A stretch of DNA of 38,728 nt from Thermodesulfatator atlanticus DSM 21156. Lineage in GTDB: Bacteria > Desulfobacterota > Thermodesulfobacteria > Thermodesulfobacteriales > Thermodesulfatatoraceae. The stretch lies in assembly GCF_000421585.1 (NCBI RefSeq), contig NZ_ATXH01000024.1, positions 1 to 38,728 on the forward strand. The letters run 5' to 3'. Every line of letters starts with the position of its first letter. Position 1 is the stretch's first letter. A program made the position numbers and the translations under genes. Positions 9,301-15,909 of the stretch are shown here, one piece after another. The notes beneath the pieces are model-generated. The model was not told the origin of the DNA, searched no databases, and was given only the letters and a program-made list of their open reading frames with translations.

Positions 9301-10344
9301 CTCTTTAGGGTCTGTGGTTTGATAGGCCCCGGTTATTTCGTCGCCAAAGTGGTTTGTGCCGCTGAACCTGATTTCAACGGGGCCGTTTATGCCGAGTTCT
9401 TCCCAGGTGGTGTTTTCCCTGAGCGTATGCCCGTCTTTGGTATAGGTGCTTCTGGTAGAGATTACGTACTCGTAGTTCCAGTCGTTTGAGATCTGTTCAA
9501 TGATGCGCAGCCACCCGCCAAGGGCTCCTTGAGAGACTTCTTTGCTTGTTAAGCGGACTTTTTCACCGCTGTGCCCCAGCCAATAGACCTCGCCTCCAGA
9601 GAGTTCAAGCTGCCAGTAGGAGTCAATATCCACCAGGTTGTAGCCGTTTCCAAGGACTACGGCGTAGGCACCCTGGTTGTTTTCAAAGTAGCGCACCTGG
9701 GCAAGCTCTGAGAGCTTGGCTACCAGCTTGTCACGCTGGTCGCGCAGGTCATTGGCCTGGTGAAGCCCAGACTCCACCGCGGTTATCTGTCGGTTAATGT
9801 CGGCAATTTGCTTGGCGATTTCGTTTATTTCACCCACTACGTCTTTTAATTTGAGGCGGACGTTGTTTTCGAGATCAACCAGCGCCTGGTTTTTGTCCCT
9901 GATGGCCTCTGCCAGCACCCGTCCTTTTTCAATGACCACGCGTCTTTCAGGAATTCCTTCCGCACGGTTGGAAAGCCCTTGCCAGGCGGTGAAAAAGTCA
10001 TCAAGGAGCTTTGAAAGCCCAAGGGGATTGGTCTCGTTAAATAGCCCCTGCACCAGGTCAAGGCCTGTTTCTTCTGCGGAAAGAAGGCCAAGGTCGCTGC
10101 GCTTAAGGTTGAGGTTCGTTTCCAAAAAGGCGTCAAAGTAGCGTTTTATCTGTTCAACCTTGACTCCACTTCCCATGGGGCCTGCAGGCCCTGGGGTAGG
10201 AGGGTAGGGGGCGTTTACGGTCTTCTGGCGCGAGTATCCCTCGGTATCTACGTTTGCCACGTTGTGGCCAGTCACGTGAACTGCGGTCTGAAAGGCAAGG
10301 AGCGCGTTTTTGGAGATGTTTAAAGCGCTATAAAGCCCTCCCAT
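6355..10344 (-). CDS. flgK: flagellar hook-associated protein FlgK (HAP1), greatly enlarged
   Basis: 1329 residues, more than twice the usual FlgK (about 450-650). The N-terminus (SALNISKNALLAFQ, then HNVANVDTEGYSRQ) and C-terminus (DEEMANLIKYQQAFSASAK) are canonical, so both ends pack in the junction. The extra length is in the surface-exposed middle. About seven related modules occur between residues 320 and 1190. Each has a strand pattern like VRFFDAQGN, a helix such as DILQKLDAI, and a turn of the type YLDGNGRL (near 368, 523, 671, 788, 927, 1042 and 1157). The pattern resembles the hook-IN motif (PF07196). The start has GTGGAGG upstream and abuts the flgN stop. No frame disruption is seen. 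Confidence 0.93.
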   Translation of the reverse strand: MGGLYSALNISKNALLAFQTAVHVTGHNVANVDTEGYSRQKTVNAPYPPTPGPAGPMGSGVKVEQIKRYFDAFLETNLNLKRSDLGLLSAEETGLDLVQGLFNETNPLGLSKLLDDFFTAWQGLSNRAEGIPERRVVIEKGRVLAEAIRDKNQALVDLENNVRLKLKDVVGEINEIAKQIADINRQITAVESGLHQANDLRDQRDKLVAKLSELAQVRYFENNQGAYAVVLGNGYNLVDIDSYWQLELSGGEVYWLGHSGEKVRLTSKEVSQGALGGWLRIIEQISNDWNYEYVISTRSTYTKDGHTLRENTTWEELGINGPVEIRFSGTNHFGDEITGAYQTTDPKETVRDFLDEIEKAYDYKVKAYLTDDGRLVVKDAVRGGGKLSFTITQSPVDFGRFDDEAANHRVEELNLTGKFHLFAEELVRAVNEIHTEGVGLKFYEGELQGLFQSDGSIKGLDFFRDINRNGSLFVWVKDPTGNITPVKVDFALAATATIDDIANQINEALKENGFNPDNSVKVLFRNGRLVFQAQEGWGFAFSNDTANVLSATGINVFFAGSGAGSIAINEKLSVNPEYLAAARLDREAWRSEAALAGSYQSRLPIANPDQVVFNDPPHKIYVRFFDAQGNQILHETENGFKVKELAVQVNPGDSLTDILQKLDAIEGLRAYLDGNGRLTLELDPNSSKNYAYFELGIDEPPPADSFLSYLREKGVWVPQYQASSGRMESADWYEDPSSVTVSEDAELNFVFYDAEGHETGRTSLSVASGTNLKDLASLIDAIPEFRAGFTEGNRGKLFLTLADAPEGSVSFEMTVSGGDGDGKLDLSSGSPLELDSISEKQIFSGLEPWVKPTQYVADLGSVAPQNLLFSGFVDVKFFDSAGNEIQKISFGTTGSPDVSVTDTNGTGAIDLEDLVSALDSRGELKAYLDNGKLFISLGDGAPQDAAYFVIEGNGPSRPWGSLQFVNDQGSLATSDDEYFELTFQMGALENWLFDEAGNPIDTDPANEVVDPFRLELSTGAGAIQIVQKYNAEENARFGLAAHLDDEGRLVVKTSGLYDTRSFVVTDAFRKNSFETSSVKPNKFDAQNNLWYLKTDESVDKNASFEAQNITIDYLKPDGTTFHTETISLTAGQTLEAFLNALNALDADSDGVSDFSAAIDDSGRLAIRVNDPDQDNDGKDDWVSFKLSTNLAAEEGNFVTYLARKTFAAKDTGIARELQGFSPAAGDNRNALRLAALSNSRREKLGQASVADFYTAIVGEVGIATKTVKNSKSFMEDLINQLKIMRDSISGVSLDEEMANLIKYQQAFSASAKILTVADEMLDTLIQAKR

Positions 10345-10677
10345 TTAGGCCTCCACGCTAAGGAGCTGCGCACCCTTGGCGCTTTTGGCCTTGCCCTGGG
10401 CGGTATAAGCGGCCTTTGGTGCCATGTGTCTTCCCAGGAACCGGTAGGCCTCTTCAATAAAGGCAAGCCCCGCTTTAAGAAGCATCTGGTTGTGTTCGGT
10501 AAGCCTGGTGATTTCTGCACGAAGAGTGGGTGAAAGCGGGGTGGTGCGAAGCGCCGGGTCCTTTAAGATGTCTTCTTTTTGCCGCAAACAATCAAGGAGT
10601 TTTTCAAGGTCTCCAGAGACAATGGCCTGTCTTTCTTCCTCAAGAAGTTCGGCGAGTTTTTGCCAGGGATTTTTCAT
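10345..10677 (-). CDS. flgN: flagellar export chaperone FlgN-like protein
   Basis: 110 residues, helical, starting MKNPWQKLAELLEEERQAI as in FlgN. The segment HNQMLLKAGLAFIEEAYRFL and the flexible Gly/Ala-rich tail containing YTAQGK match the C-terminal region that binds FlgK and FlgL. FlgN guards these junction proteins before export. It is encoded immediately upstream of flgK, with stop and start codons abutting, and its ATG overlaps the flgJ stop (ATGA). GGAGGT precedes the start. Sequence conservation in this family is weak, so the call leans on context. Confidence 0.8.
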   Translation of the reverse strand: MKNPWQKLAELLEEERQAIVSGDLEKLLDCLRQKEDILKDPALRTTPLSPTLRAEITRLTEHNQMLLKAGLAFIEEAYRFLGRHMAPKAAYTAQGKAKSAKGAQLLSVEA

Positions 10678-10973
10678 TTTACACCTCCGTATTTGCGGCT
10701 AAGCTGTTTGTAAAGCAATTCAGAAAGCCCGGTGCCTTTTTGGGCAAGCCTACGAGACACTTCCTGATAAAAGAAATCTTCATACATCTCTCTTTGAAAA
10801 CTCTTCGGAAACATTCCCCCTTCGGGGATAGTTTTTTTGAGCCCCTTAAAAATTTCGTAGAGAAAAATAGACTCAAACTCCTGACAGGCCTTGCGCAGGG
10901 CGGCCTTCTGGTCGCGCTTTGCAAGTTCCTTAAGGGCTTCAACGCTGTTTAAGTCAAGGCTTGTGATTTTCAC
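10674..10973 (-). CDS. flgJ: flagellar rod-assembly protein FlgJ, rod-binding domain only
   Basis: 99 residues. ACQEFESIFLYEIFKGL and the following MYEDFFYQEVSRRLA match the rod-binding domain at the N-terminus of FlgJ (Rod-binding, PF10135). The C-terminal muramidase domain of enterobacterial FlgJ is absent, as in many other phyla, so wall opening must use another enzyme. The start is GTG; a GAGGT lies upstream. It follows flgI closely and overlaps flgN by four bases. It probably scaffolds rod polymerisation in the periplasm. Confidence 0.9.
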   Translation of the reverse strand: MKITSLDLNSVEALKELAKRDQKAALRKACQEFESIFLYEIFKGLKKTIPEGGMFPKSFQREMYEDFFYQEVSRRLAQKGTGLSELLYKQLSRKYGGVK

Positions 10974-10981
10974 GGCCTACC

Positions 10982-12073
10982 TCACATAATCACCAGTTCG
11001 GCCTGAAGGGCGCCTGCCCGCTTTATCGCCTGAAAAATGGCGATTAAATCACGCGGCGTGGCACCTACGGCGTTTAGTGCCCGCACTAGCTCGCCAATGC
11101 TTACCCCTTCTTCAAGCACTACCAGCCTTGCCTTTTCCTCTTTGACCTTAAGCTCTGTCTGGGGGACCACCACCGTCTGCCCCTGGGAAAAAGGCGGTGG
11201 CTGAATAACCTGAGGGGTTTCTTTGATTTGTACCGAGAGATTCCCGTGGGCAATAGCCACTTTAGAGATGCGCACGTTCTCTCCCATGACAACTGTTCCC
11301 GTGCGCTCATCGATCACCACCCTTGCCGGGGCGTCTGGTTCAACCGCTAGGTCGCCGATATCTGCCAGGAGTTTGACAACGTTTCCGTGATAAGCCTTGG
11401 GCACGCGCACCACAAGGCTTCGGCCGTCAACAGGGGTGGCGTAAGGTCCGTTTAAAAAGGCGTTGATGGCATCACAGGCTCGGGATACCGTGGTGAAGTC
11501 TGTTTCCCTGAAAGAAAGCCTAAGCGTATTTTTCGCATTAATGCTTACCGGGACTTCCTTTTCCACAATAGCGCCAGAGGGAATTTTGCCCACCGTGGGA
11601 TGATTTTTCTGGGCCGTGGCCCCTGCCCCTGCCGCGGCAAAGCCGCCAATAGATACCGGCCCCTGGGCAAGCGCATAGACCTCGCCGTCGGGGCCGCGGA
11701 GGGGGGTTAAGAGCAGGGTGCCTCCCTGGAGGCTTTTGGCATCACCAATGGAAGAAACCGTAACGTCAAGCCGCTGGCCGGCTCGCACAAATGGTGGAAG
11801 CTCAGCAGTTACCATAACGGCTGCTACGTTTTTGAGCTTGACCTGGTTTTTGTCAACGTGCACGCCGAAACGCTCAAGCATATTGACCACTGATTGTACG
11901 GTAAATTGCGTCTGAGCCCCGTCGCCGGTGCCCTGGAGCCCTACCACGATGCCGTAGCCAATGAGCTTGTTTACCCGCACGCCTTCAACGTTTACCAGGT
12001 CTTTGAGTCTTGCGGCCTGTGCCGTAACGCTAAACAGCAAAACTGATATGAGAAGTAAAATCCCTTTGCGCAT
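10982..12073 (-). CDS. flgI: flagellar P-ring protein FlgI
   Basis: 363 residues with a Sec signal peptide (MRKGILLLISVLLFSVTAQA). The mature start ARLKDLVNVEGVRVNKLIGY and GLQGTGDGAQTQFT are characteristic of FlgI. VKNVAAVMVTAELPPF-like and TVVMGENVRIS segments are also present. It forms the P ring around the rod in the peptidoglycan layer. Presence of both FlgI and FlgH implies a Gram-negative, two-membrane envelope. Starts at ATG after GGGGGAAG; flgH ends about ten bases upstream. Confidence 0.96.
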   Translation of the reverse strand: MRKGILLLISVLLFSVTAQAARLKDLVNVEGVRVNKLIGYGIVVGLQGTGDGAQTQFTVQSVVNMLERFGVHVDKNQVKLKNVAAVMVTAELPPFVRAGQRLDVTVSSIGDAKSLQGGTLLLTPLRGPDGEVYALAQGPVSIGGFAAAGAGATAQKNHPTVGKIPSGAIVEKEVPVSINAKNTLRLSFRETDFTTVSRACDAINAFLNGPYATPVDGRSLVVRVPKAYHGNVVKLLADIGDLAVEPDAPARVVIDERTGTVVMGENVRISKVAIAHGNLSVQIKETPQVIQPPPFSQGQTVVVPQTELKVKEEKARLVVLEEGVSIGELVRALNAVGATPRDLIAIFQAIKRAGALQAELVIM

Positions 12074-12083
12074 AACTTCCCCC

Positions 12084-12779
12084 TTAAAAAGGCCAGATGA
12101 CCTGAAGGGCTCGCGAAAGCCATCCTGGCCCTCTTACGGCAAGGGTGTTAGGGCCTGCACCGCTATACTCAATGCGGGCGTCTGATATTTGGGTGGAAAG
12201 CACGGAATTGTCTGCCGCCACGTCCTCAGGACGCACAATGCCGGTGATGGTAAGGTATTCCAGGTTTTCGTCCTGGCGGATGGTGCGCACTCCCTGGATT
12301 ACCAGGTTGCCGTTAGGGAGAACATCTATTACCCGGGCGGTAAGGGTGGCTACGATATTGGTGTTGCGTGAAAACTGCCCCTGGCCGTCGGTTTTGGTGC
12401 TCATGCCGCCGCTAAACATGGGGTCAGCCTTAAAGCGAGGGTTTGACTCCTCAAAGACCTTTTCAAAGCCAAGGAGACTTTTTACGCCAGCACTTGTTTC
12501 AGAAGAACGGCTGATTTTGTTGCTTACCTTGTTTGAGCTTTGATAGGTCTCAACGATTTTGATGGTAATCACGTCGCCCACGCGACTGGCACGGTGGTCT
12601 TCAAAGAAAAAGGCCCTTTGCCCAGCATAGAGCGAACCTTCCTGAGGCACGCTTTTGGGTGCTGGCGGCACGTAAACCTGAGGCGGTGGCGGAGGGGCAA
12701 TGTTTACCTGCTGTTTTGGGGCACAGGCCCCAAGCATCATCCCCAAAGCAAGCAATATGAGCAAATTTCTGCCACGCAT
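12084..12779 (-). CDS. flgH: flagellar L-ring lipoprotein FlgH
   Basis: 231 residues. The lipobox LGAC (Cys19) follows a short hydrophobic signal, giving an outer-membrane lipoprotein. SLYAGQRAFFFEDHRASRVGD and VGDVITIKIVE are typical FlgH blocks, as is the C-terminal TQISDARIEYSGAG. A Pro-rich linker (APPPPPQVYVPPAPK) follows the lipid anchor. FlgH forms the L ring in the outer membrane. The ATG overlaps the flgA stop by one base (TAATG), so the two are coupled. Confidence 0.95.
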   Translation of the reverse strand: MRGRNLLILLALGMMLGACAPKQQVNIAPPPPPQVYVPPAPKSVPQEGSLYAGQRAFFFEDHRASRVGDVITIKIVETYQSSNKVSNKISRSSETSAGVKSLLGFEKVFEESNPRFKADPMFSGGMSTKTDGQGQFSRNTNIVATLTARVIDVLPNGNLVIQGVRTIRQDENLEYLTITGIVRPEDVAADNSVLSTQISDARIEYSGAGPNTLAVRGPGWLSRALQVIWPF

Positions 12780-13480
12780 TAGAATCTCACCTCCACGGTT
12801 TGGGCGTCTATCACCTTGGCATAGACTTCGCGTTTACTTGAAAGGTTCCTAACCCGAATAAACTCACCTGGGCGGCCTGCCTGGCGGGCCTCACCCAGGG
12901 CAGAAACCACAAAGTTTTTCCCTCTGGCCACGATCCTTACGATCTTTCCCCGCTTGATAACAGGCGGGATGCGAAGAGAGCTTGTGCGCAAAACCTGGCC
13001 TGCCCTGAGACTTGTCCGGGTTTCTTTACCAAGGGCATCTTCCAGGGCAAAAAGGGCATCTTTAGGAAGGCGGCTTGCGGGCCTTTTTGCAAAGCCAAGG
13101 TCTTCGGGAGTAAGCACCGTGCGCGCGGCAACAGGCCTTTTGACCACTACCACCGGAAGATAAGCCTCAATGAACCCCATGGCCCGCACCCGTTTTACCA
13201 GGTGGTCATCCTGGTAAAAATCAAAAAGTAAAACGTTTGCTCCTATTCCCGGGCTTCCTTTAAGGCGCACCAGCATCCTGGCGTTATCTGGCACGCTTAC
13301 CTTTTCAGGTTGCACGGTAAATCTTTCAAGCTTAAGCTCCCCTCTGGCCCAGGTGATGCGCTGACTCACTTCTTCTAAAAAGACCTTGCGGAAAAACCCT
13401 GCGTCATAGGTTTTTCCCAGGGACTTGCTCGCCAGGGCCAAAATCACGCAAAAGATGACGATGCTAGCGGCTTTTTTCAT
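12779..13480 (-). CDS. flgA: flagellar P-ring assembly chaperone FlgA
   Basis: 233 residues with an N-terminal signal peptide (MKKAASIVIFCVILALA). The C-terminal half carries the SAF domain: VVKRPVAARTVLTPEDLGF, then ALGKETRTSLRAGQVLRTS and IPPVIKRGKIVRIVARG. FlgA assists FlgI polymerisation in the periplasm. The gene lies three bases after flgG and overlaps flgH by one base. Placement of flgA between flgG and flgH is common in delta- and epsilon-type flagellar clusters. Confidence 0.93.
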   Translation of the reverse strand: MKKAASIVIFCVILALASKSLGKTYDAGFFRKVFLEEVSQRITWARGELKLERFTVQPEKVSVPDNARMLVRLKGSPGIGANVLLFDFYQDDHLVKRVRAMGFIEAYLPVVVVKRPVAARTVLTPEDLGFAKRPASRLPKDALFALEDALGKETRTSLRAGQVLRTSSLRIPPVIKRGKIVRIVARGKNFVVSALGEARQAGRPGEFIRVRNLSSKREVYAKVIDAQTVEVRF

Positions 13481-13483
13481 GGC

Positions 13484-14266
13484 TTACCGTTTCACGTTGT
13501 TTGCCATTTCAAGTAAGCGATCGGCAGTCTGGATCGTCTTGGAATTGGCCTCATAAGCCCTTTGGGTAACAATCATCTGGACCATTTCTTCCACCACATC
13601 CACGTTTGACATTTCAAGGTAGCCCTGGGCGATGGTGCCAAAGCCTTCTGCGCCAGGCTGTCCTTCAATGACGTCACCTGAGGCGTCACTTGGGCGGTAG
13701 AGATTGCGCCCAAGGGAATAAAGCCCAGCCGGATTTGGAAAATCGTAAAGAAGGATCTGGCCAAGATTTTGGGTAGTGCCGTCCCCCATGATCGCGGTTA
13801 CCTGGCCGTCCTGGGTGATTTCAATGCGCACGGCGTTATTTGGCACTACTATCTCAGGCTGAAGCTTGGCACCGTTAGGGGTTACGATGTATCCGTCCCG
13901 GTCAACCTTGAAGTGGCCAGCGCGGGTGTAGAGCTCTTCGCCGTTTACCAGCACTTTGAAAAAACCGCGGCCTTCAATGGCCAGGTCGAGTTCGTTATTG
14001 GTTTGTTCGTATTCTCCCTGGGAAAAAATCTTGCTAACCGAGACCGGGCGCACCCCAAGGCCGATTTCCATACCCACGGGGACCTGATTCCCTTCACCGT
14101 TTAAAGCGCCGGCAAGCTTGAGTTTTTGATAGAGAAGATCTTCAAAATCTGGCCTGCTTTTCTTGAAGCCAGAGGTGTTTACGTTGGCAAGGTTGTTGGC
14201 GATAACGTCAAGTTTTAATTGTTGGGCCTGCATACCTGTGGCAGCGGACCAGAGACTGCGTATCAT
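13484..14266 (-). CDS. flgG: flagellar distal rod protein FlgG
   Basis: 260 residues, the standard length. The N-terminus SLWSAATGMQAQQLKLDVIA and NNLANVNTSGFKKS match the FlgG rod signature. The C-terminus EMVQMIVTQRAYEANSKTIQ matches the conserved axial-protein helix. ELDLAIEGRGFFKV is the conserved FlgE/F/G central motif. FlgG builds the distal rod. AGGAGGA lies before the ATG, and the flgF stop overlaps this ribosome site. Confidence 0.96.
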   Translation of the reverse strand: MIRSLWSAATGMQAQQLKLDVIANNLANVNTSGFKKSRPDFEDLLYQKLKLAGALNGEGNQVPVGMEIGLGVRPVSVSKIFSQGEYEQTNNELDLAIEGRGFFKVLVNGEELYTRAGHFKVDRDGYIVTPNGAKLQPEIVVPNNAVRIEITQDGQVTAIMGDGTTQNLGQILLYDFPNPAGLYSLGRNLYRPSDASGDVIEGQPGAEGFGTIAQGYLEMSNVDVVEEMVQMIVTQRAYEANSKTIQTADRLLEMANNVKR

Positions 14267-14277
14267 ATCTTCCTCCT

Positions 14278-15045
14278 TTAAGTGCGACCGTAAGTTTCAA
14301 TCATGCGGCTGGTATGTTCCCCAATCCCTTGAATAGACTTCTGGATGGCTTCAAATTCCCGCTGGATTTCGATGAGGTTTACCATTTCTTTTAGGGCTTC
14401 CACGTTTGAGCCTTCAAGGTATCCCTGACGCAAATTAGGGTTGTCAACGGGGATTTCCTGTGCTCCCTCTTTGGCCACAAAGAGATTTTCTCCATACTTT
14501 TTAAGGGCCTTAGGGTCTTCGAACTTAACCACGTCAAGGCGGCCGATCTCGGTGCCGTCTATGGCGATGACTCCTGAGGCATCTACCTGAAAATAGACGT
14601 TATCAATGGTGGCAAGCCCACCTTTGGCAAGGCCGGGTTCGATCACGATGGGGGCACCGTCAGCAAGCACAGGATAACCCTCAGCAGTAACAAGACGGCG
14701 CTCGGCATCCAGGCGAAAGTTTCCGGCACGGGTGTAAGCCACGCCAAAAGGAGTTTCTACTTTGAAAAAGCCCTCGCCACCAATGGCGATATCAAAGGGG
14801 TTTCCGGTATGCTCAAGAGGCCCCTGTTGGAAATCTGTCGTTTGTGTCACTTCTTTGAACGTGCGCCAACCCTTTGGGAACTTACGCATCAAAACTTCGC
14901 GGAAGCTTAGAACGTCTTTTTTATAGCCAGGGGTGGAGACGTTGGCCAGGTTGTTGGCCGTAACATCCAGGCGCCTTTCAAGGAGCCTTCCGCCCTCTAG
15001 GGCCTCAAGTAATCCTAGTTGTGGGTTTACCTTTAGCGCTTTCAT
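14278..15045 (-). CDS. flgF: flagellar proximal rod protein FlgF
   Basis: 255 residues, with axial-family motifs RRLDVTANNLANVSTPGYKK, PFDIAIGGEGFFKVE and the C-terminal EMVNLIEIQREFEAIQKSIQ. It differs from the adjacent FlgG by the QGYLEGSNVEAL end pattern and position upstream of flgG, so I assign FlgF. The N-terminus carries about eight residues before the usual start position of the family, and no other start codon is available nearby. The ribosome site is weak (AAGAAAG). The predicted sigma-54 start site would leave only a few bases of leader. First gene of the cluster in this window. Confidence 0.92.
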   Translation of the reverse strand: MKALKVNPQLGLLEALEGGRLLERRLDVTANNLANVSTPGYKKDVLSFREVLMRKFPKGWRTFKEVTQTTDFQQGPLEHTGNPFDIAIGGEGFFKVETPFGVAYTRAGNFRLDAERRLVTAEGYPVLADGAPIVIEPGLAKGGLATIDNVYFQVDASGVIAIDGTEIGRLDVVKFEDPKALKKYGENLFVAKEGAQEIPVDNPNLRQGYLEGSNVEALKEMVNLIEIQREFEAIQKSIQGIGEHTSRMIETYGRT

Positions 15046-15058
15046 CGCTTTCTTAGGT

Positions 15059-15076
15059 ATGCAAGCCCAATGCCAA
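15059..15076 (-). promoter_or_regulatory. sigma-54 (-24/-12) promoter for the flagellar operon
   Basis: On the minus strand the sequence TTGGCATTGGGCTTGCAT carries GG and GC dinucleotides exactly ten bases apart and matches TGGCA and TTGCA of the sigma-54 consensus. The predicted start site (about 15049) is only some four bases before the flgF ATG. Sigma-54 control of rod and hook genes is well known in other flagellated bacteria. Confidence 0.65.
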
Positions 15077-15086
15077 TGTGGTCGGT

Positions 15087-15217
15087 AATCAGTGATCAGT
15101 GATCTGTGACTAGTGATCAGTGATCAGTGATCTGTGAGCTGTGATTGTAAAGGTTGTTAAAGTGGATGATAGGCTAAGGGCTAAAGGCTAAAGGCTTCCG
15201 AAAAATGGGAAGGATCC
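15087..15217. repeat. composite repeat, second copy
   Basis: Iterated GATCAGTGATCTGTGA units are followed by a TGTAAAGGTTGT spacer, GGCTAAGGGCTAAAGGC iterations and a damaged 43-bp palindrome. The module order is the same as at 1582-1701. Confidence 0.6.
15196..15217. repeat. 43-bp palindrome, truncated copy
   Basis: Only one arm remains (TTCCGAAAAATGGGAAGGATCC is the tract; compare CGAAAAATGGGAACGGATCC in copy 1). Two bases are missing within the arm and the other arm is absent, so it cannot form the full hairpin. Confidence 0.65.
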
Positions 15218-15294
15218 CCTTTAAAGCACGTCGATTTAAAAATACTCCGGTTTCTGTAAAAATATCGGCCAAGCAACGTTTTCATTCCTTCCTT

Positions 15295-15311
15295 ATGCCC
15301 CACCGGGGCAT
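15295..15311. repeat. short perfect hairpin
   Basis: ATGCCCC-ACC-GGGGCAT forms a 7-bp GC-rich stem with a 3-nt loop. It has no T-run and no nearby gene end, so a terminator role is not supported. Confidence 0.5.
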
Positions 15312-15323
15312 GTAAGGTAATAT

Positions 15324-15471
15324 GTCGTTCTGAGATATTCTTCCTTTGACCTGAACTGCTCTTTCTTTTTCGTTCTGAGCCATTTTTTTCTACATCATTC
15401 TGATATTTTCTACGTCATTTTGAGCCTTTTTTGCGTCATTCTGAGCTTTTTTTTCTGTGTCATTCTGAGCC
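15324..15471. repeat. degenerate tandem array of GTCATTCTGAG units
   Basis: Six or so units of roughly 20-45 bp begin with variants of GTCATTCTGAGCC and continue with T-rich spacers (CGTTCTGAG, CATTCTGAT, CATTTTGAG, CATTCTGAG twice or more). The core equals the terminal repeat of the MITE-like elements, which suggests amplification of an element end. Confidence 0.55.
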
Positions 15472-15542
15472 GTAGGCGAAGAATCCATTAACCACTTAAT
15501 CGATTTGTGGATGCTTCGGGCCTCACGGTCCTCAGCATGACG
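15458..15542. repeat. MITE-like element with CTCAGnATGAC-type ends
   Basis: It begins TGTCATTCTGAGCCGTAGG and ends CGGTCCTCAGCATGACG, with an interior containing GAATCCATTAA and ATCGATTTGTGGATGC. The ends are inverted relative to each other and match the element at 1470-1571. Confidence 0.6.
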
Positions 15543-15616
15543 TGGCAGGTGTGTGGATTCTTCGGTCGCTTTTGCTCAAGACTTTGGCCCAGGGCCGGGA
15601 TTGTTTCACTTCGCCT

Positions 15617-15654
15617 GAGATTGCTTCGGTCGCTTGCGCTCCCTCGCAATGACG
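15617..15654. repeat. fragment of the GTCATTGC-type repeat, inverted
   Basis: GAGATTGCTTCGGTCGC followed by TTGCGCTCCCTCGCAATGACG is the reverse complement of the TGTCATTGCAAGCGAAGCG-type end at 1735. Confidence 0.55.
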
Positions 15655-15704
15655 AATCAAAAAAGCGCTCGCAATACTCTCTGATCCAGAAGTCAGGCGC
15701 CTGA

Positions 15705-15778
15705 CCTCTACAACCGCTTTACAGGTTACTGATCACAGCTCAATGCTCACAATCTCCTTTCGGCCTTCGCCCTTAGCC
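15705..15778. repeat. composite repeat, inverted and permuted copy
   Basis: Read on the minus strand it contains GGCTAAGGGCGAAGG, then GAGCTGTGATCAGT, CCTGTAA and GTTGTAGAGG, all shared with the unit at 1582-1620 but with the GGCTAAGGG block placed first. Confidence 0.5.
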
Positions 15779-15812
15779 ACCAGGAAAAATTTGCCCACTA
15801 GGAAAAATTTTC

Positions 15813-15829
15813 CTGGGGAAATTTTTGCC
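15813..15829 (+). promoter_or_regulatory. candidate sigma-54 promoter for the NifX/MinD operon
   Basis: CTGGGGAAATTTTTGCC has GG and GC exactly ten bases apart and matches CTGG and TTGC of the -24/-12 consensus, but not the CACG part. The predicted start is about 70 bases before the first gene. Sigma-54 control of the related orp operons in Desulfovibrio vulgaris is known. It sits in an A/T-rich palindromic tract, so a chance match is possible. Confidence 0.4.
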
Positions 15830-15853
15830 TGTCCCCGCAATTTTTTTTCGTTC

Positions 15854-15870
15854 TTGAAACTTTGTTTCAA
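15854..15870. promoter_or_regulatory. perfect inverted repeat, candidate operator or leader hairpin
   Basis: TTGAAAC-TTT-GTTTCAA lies 39 bases upstream of the first NifX-like gene. TTGAAA could alternatively serve as a -35 box with a weak TACCTT 17 bases on. It could bind a dimeric regulator or fold in the leader mRNA. Confidence 0.4.
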
Positions 15871-15909
15871 TTGCGTTACCTTCACAAGCAAACATTACAG
15901 GAGGAAAAA

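Larger units (their letters stand above)
15046..15909. other. repeat-rich intergenic region between divergent flagellar and NifX/MinD operons
   Basis: No gene is supported in this stretch. It holds the candidate promoters of both operons at its ends and, between them, composite repeats, palindromes and an array of degenerate GTCATTCTGAG units, all annotated individually. About 75 bp at 15218-15294 is AT-rich and unassigned. Confidence 0.7.

Noticed and set aside
9043-9489. 148-residue open frame on the plus strand inside flgK
   Set aside because: It is antisense to a well-supported flgK reading frame, has no ribosome site and no recognisable domain.
15862-15909. Extended N-terminus of the first NifX-like gene from an upstream TTG
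   Set aside because: The AGGAGG ribosome site lies inside this extension and fits the ATG at 15910, and the family begins at MKIA.
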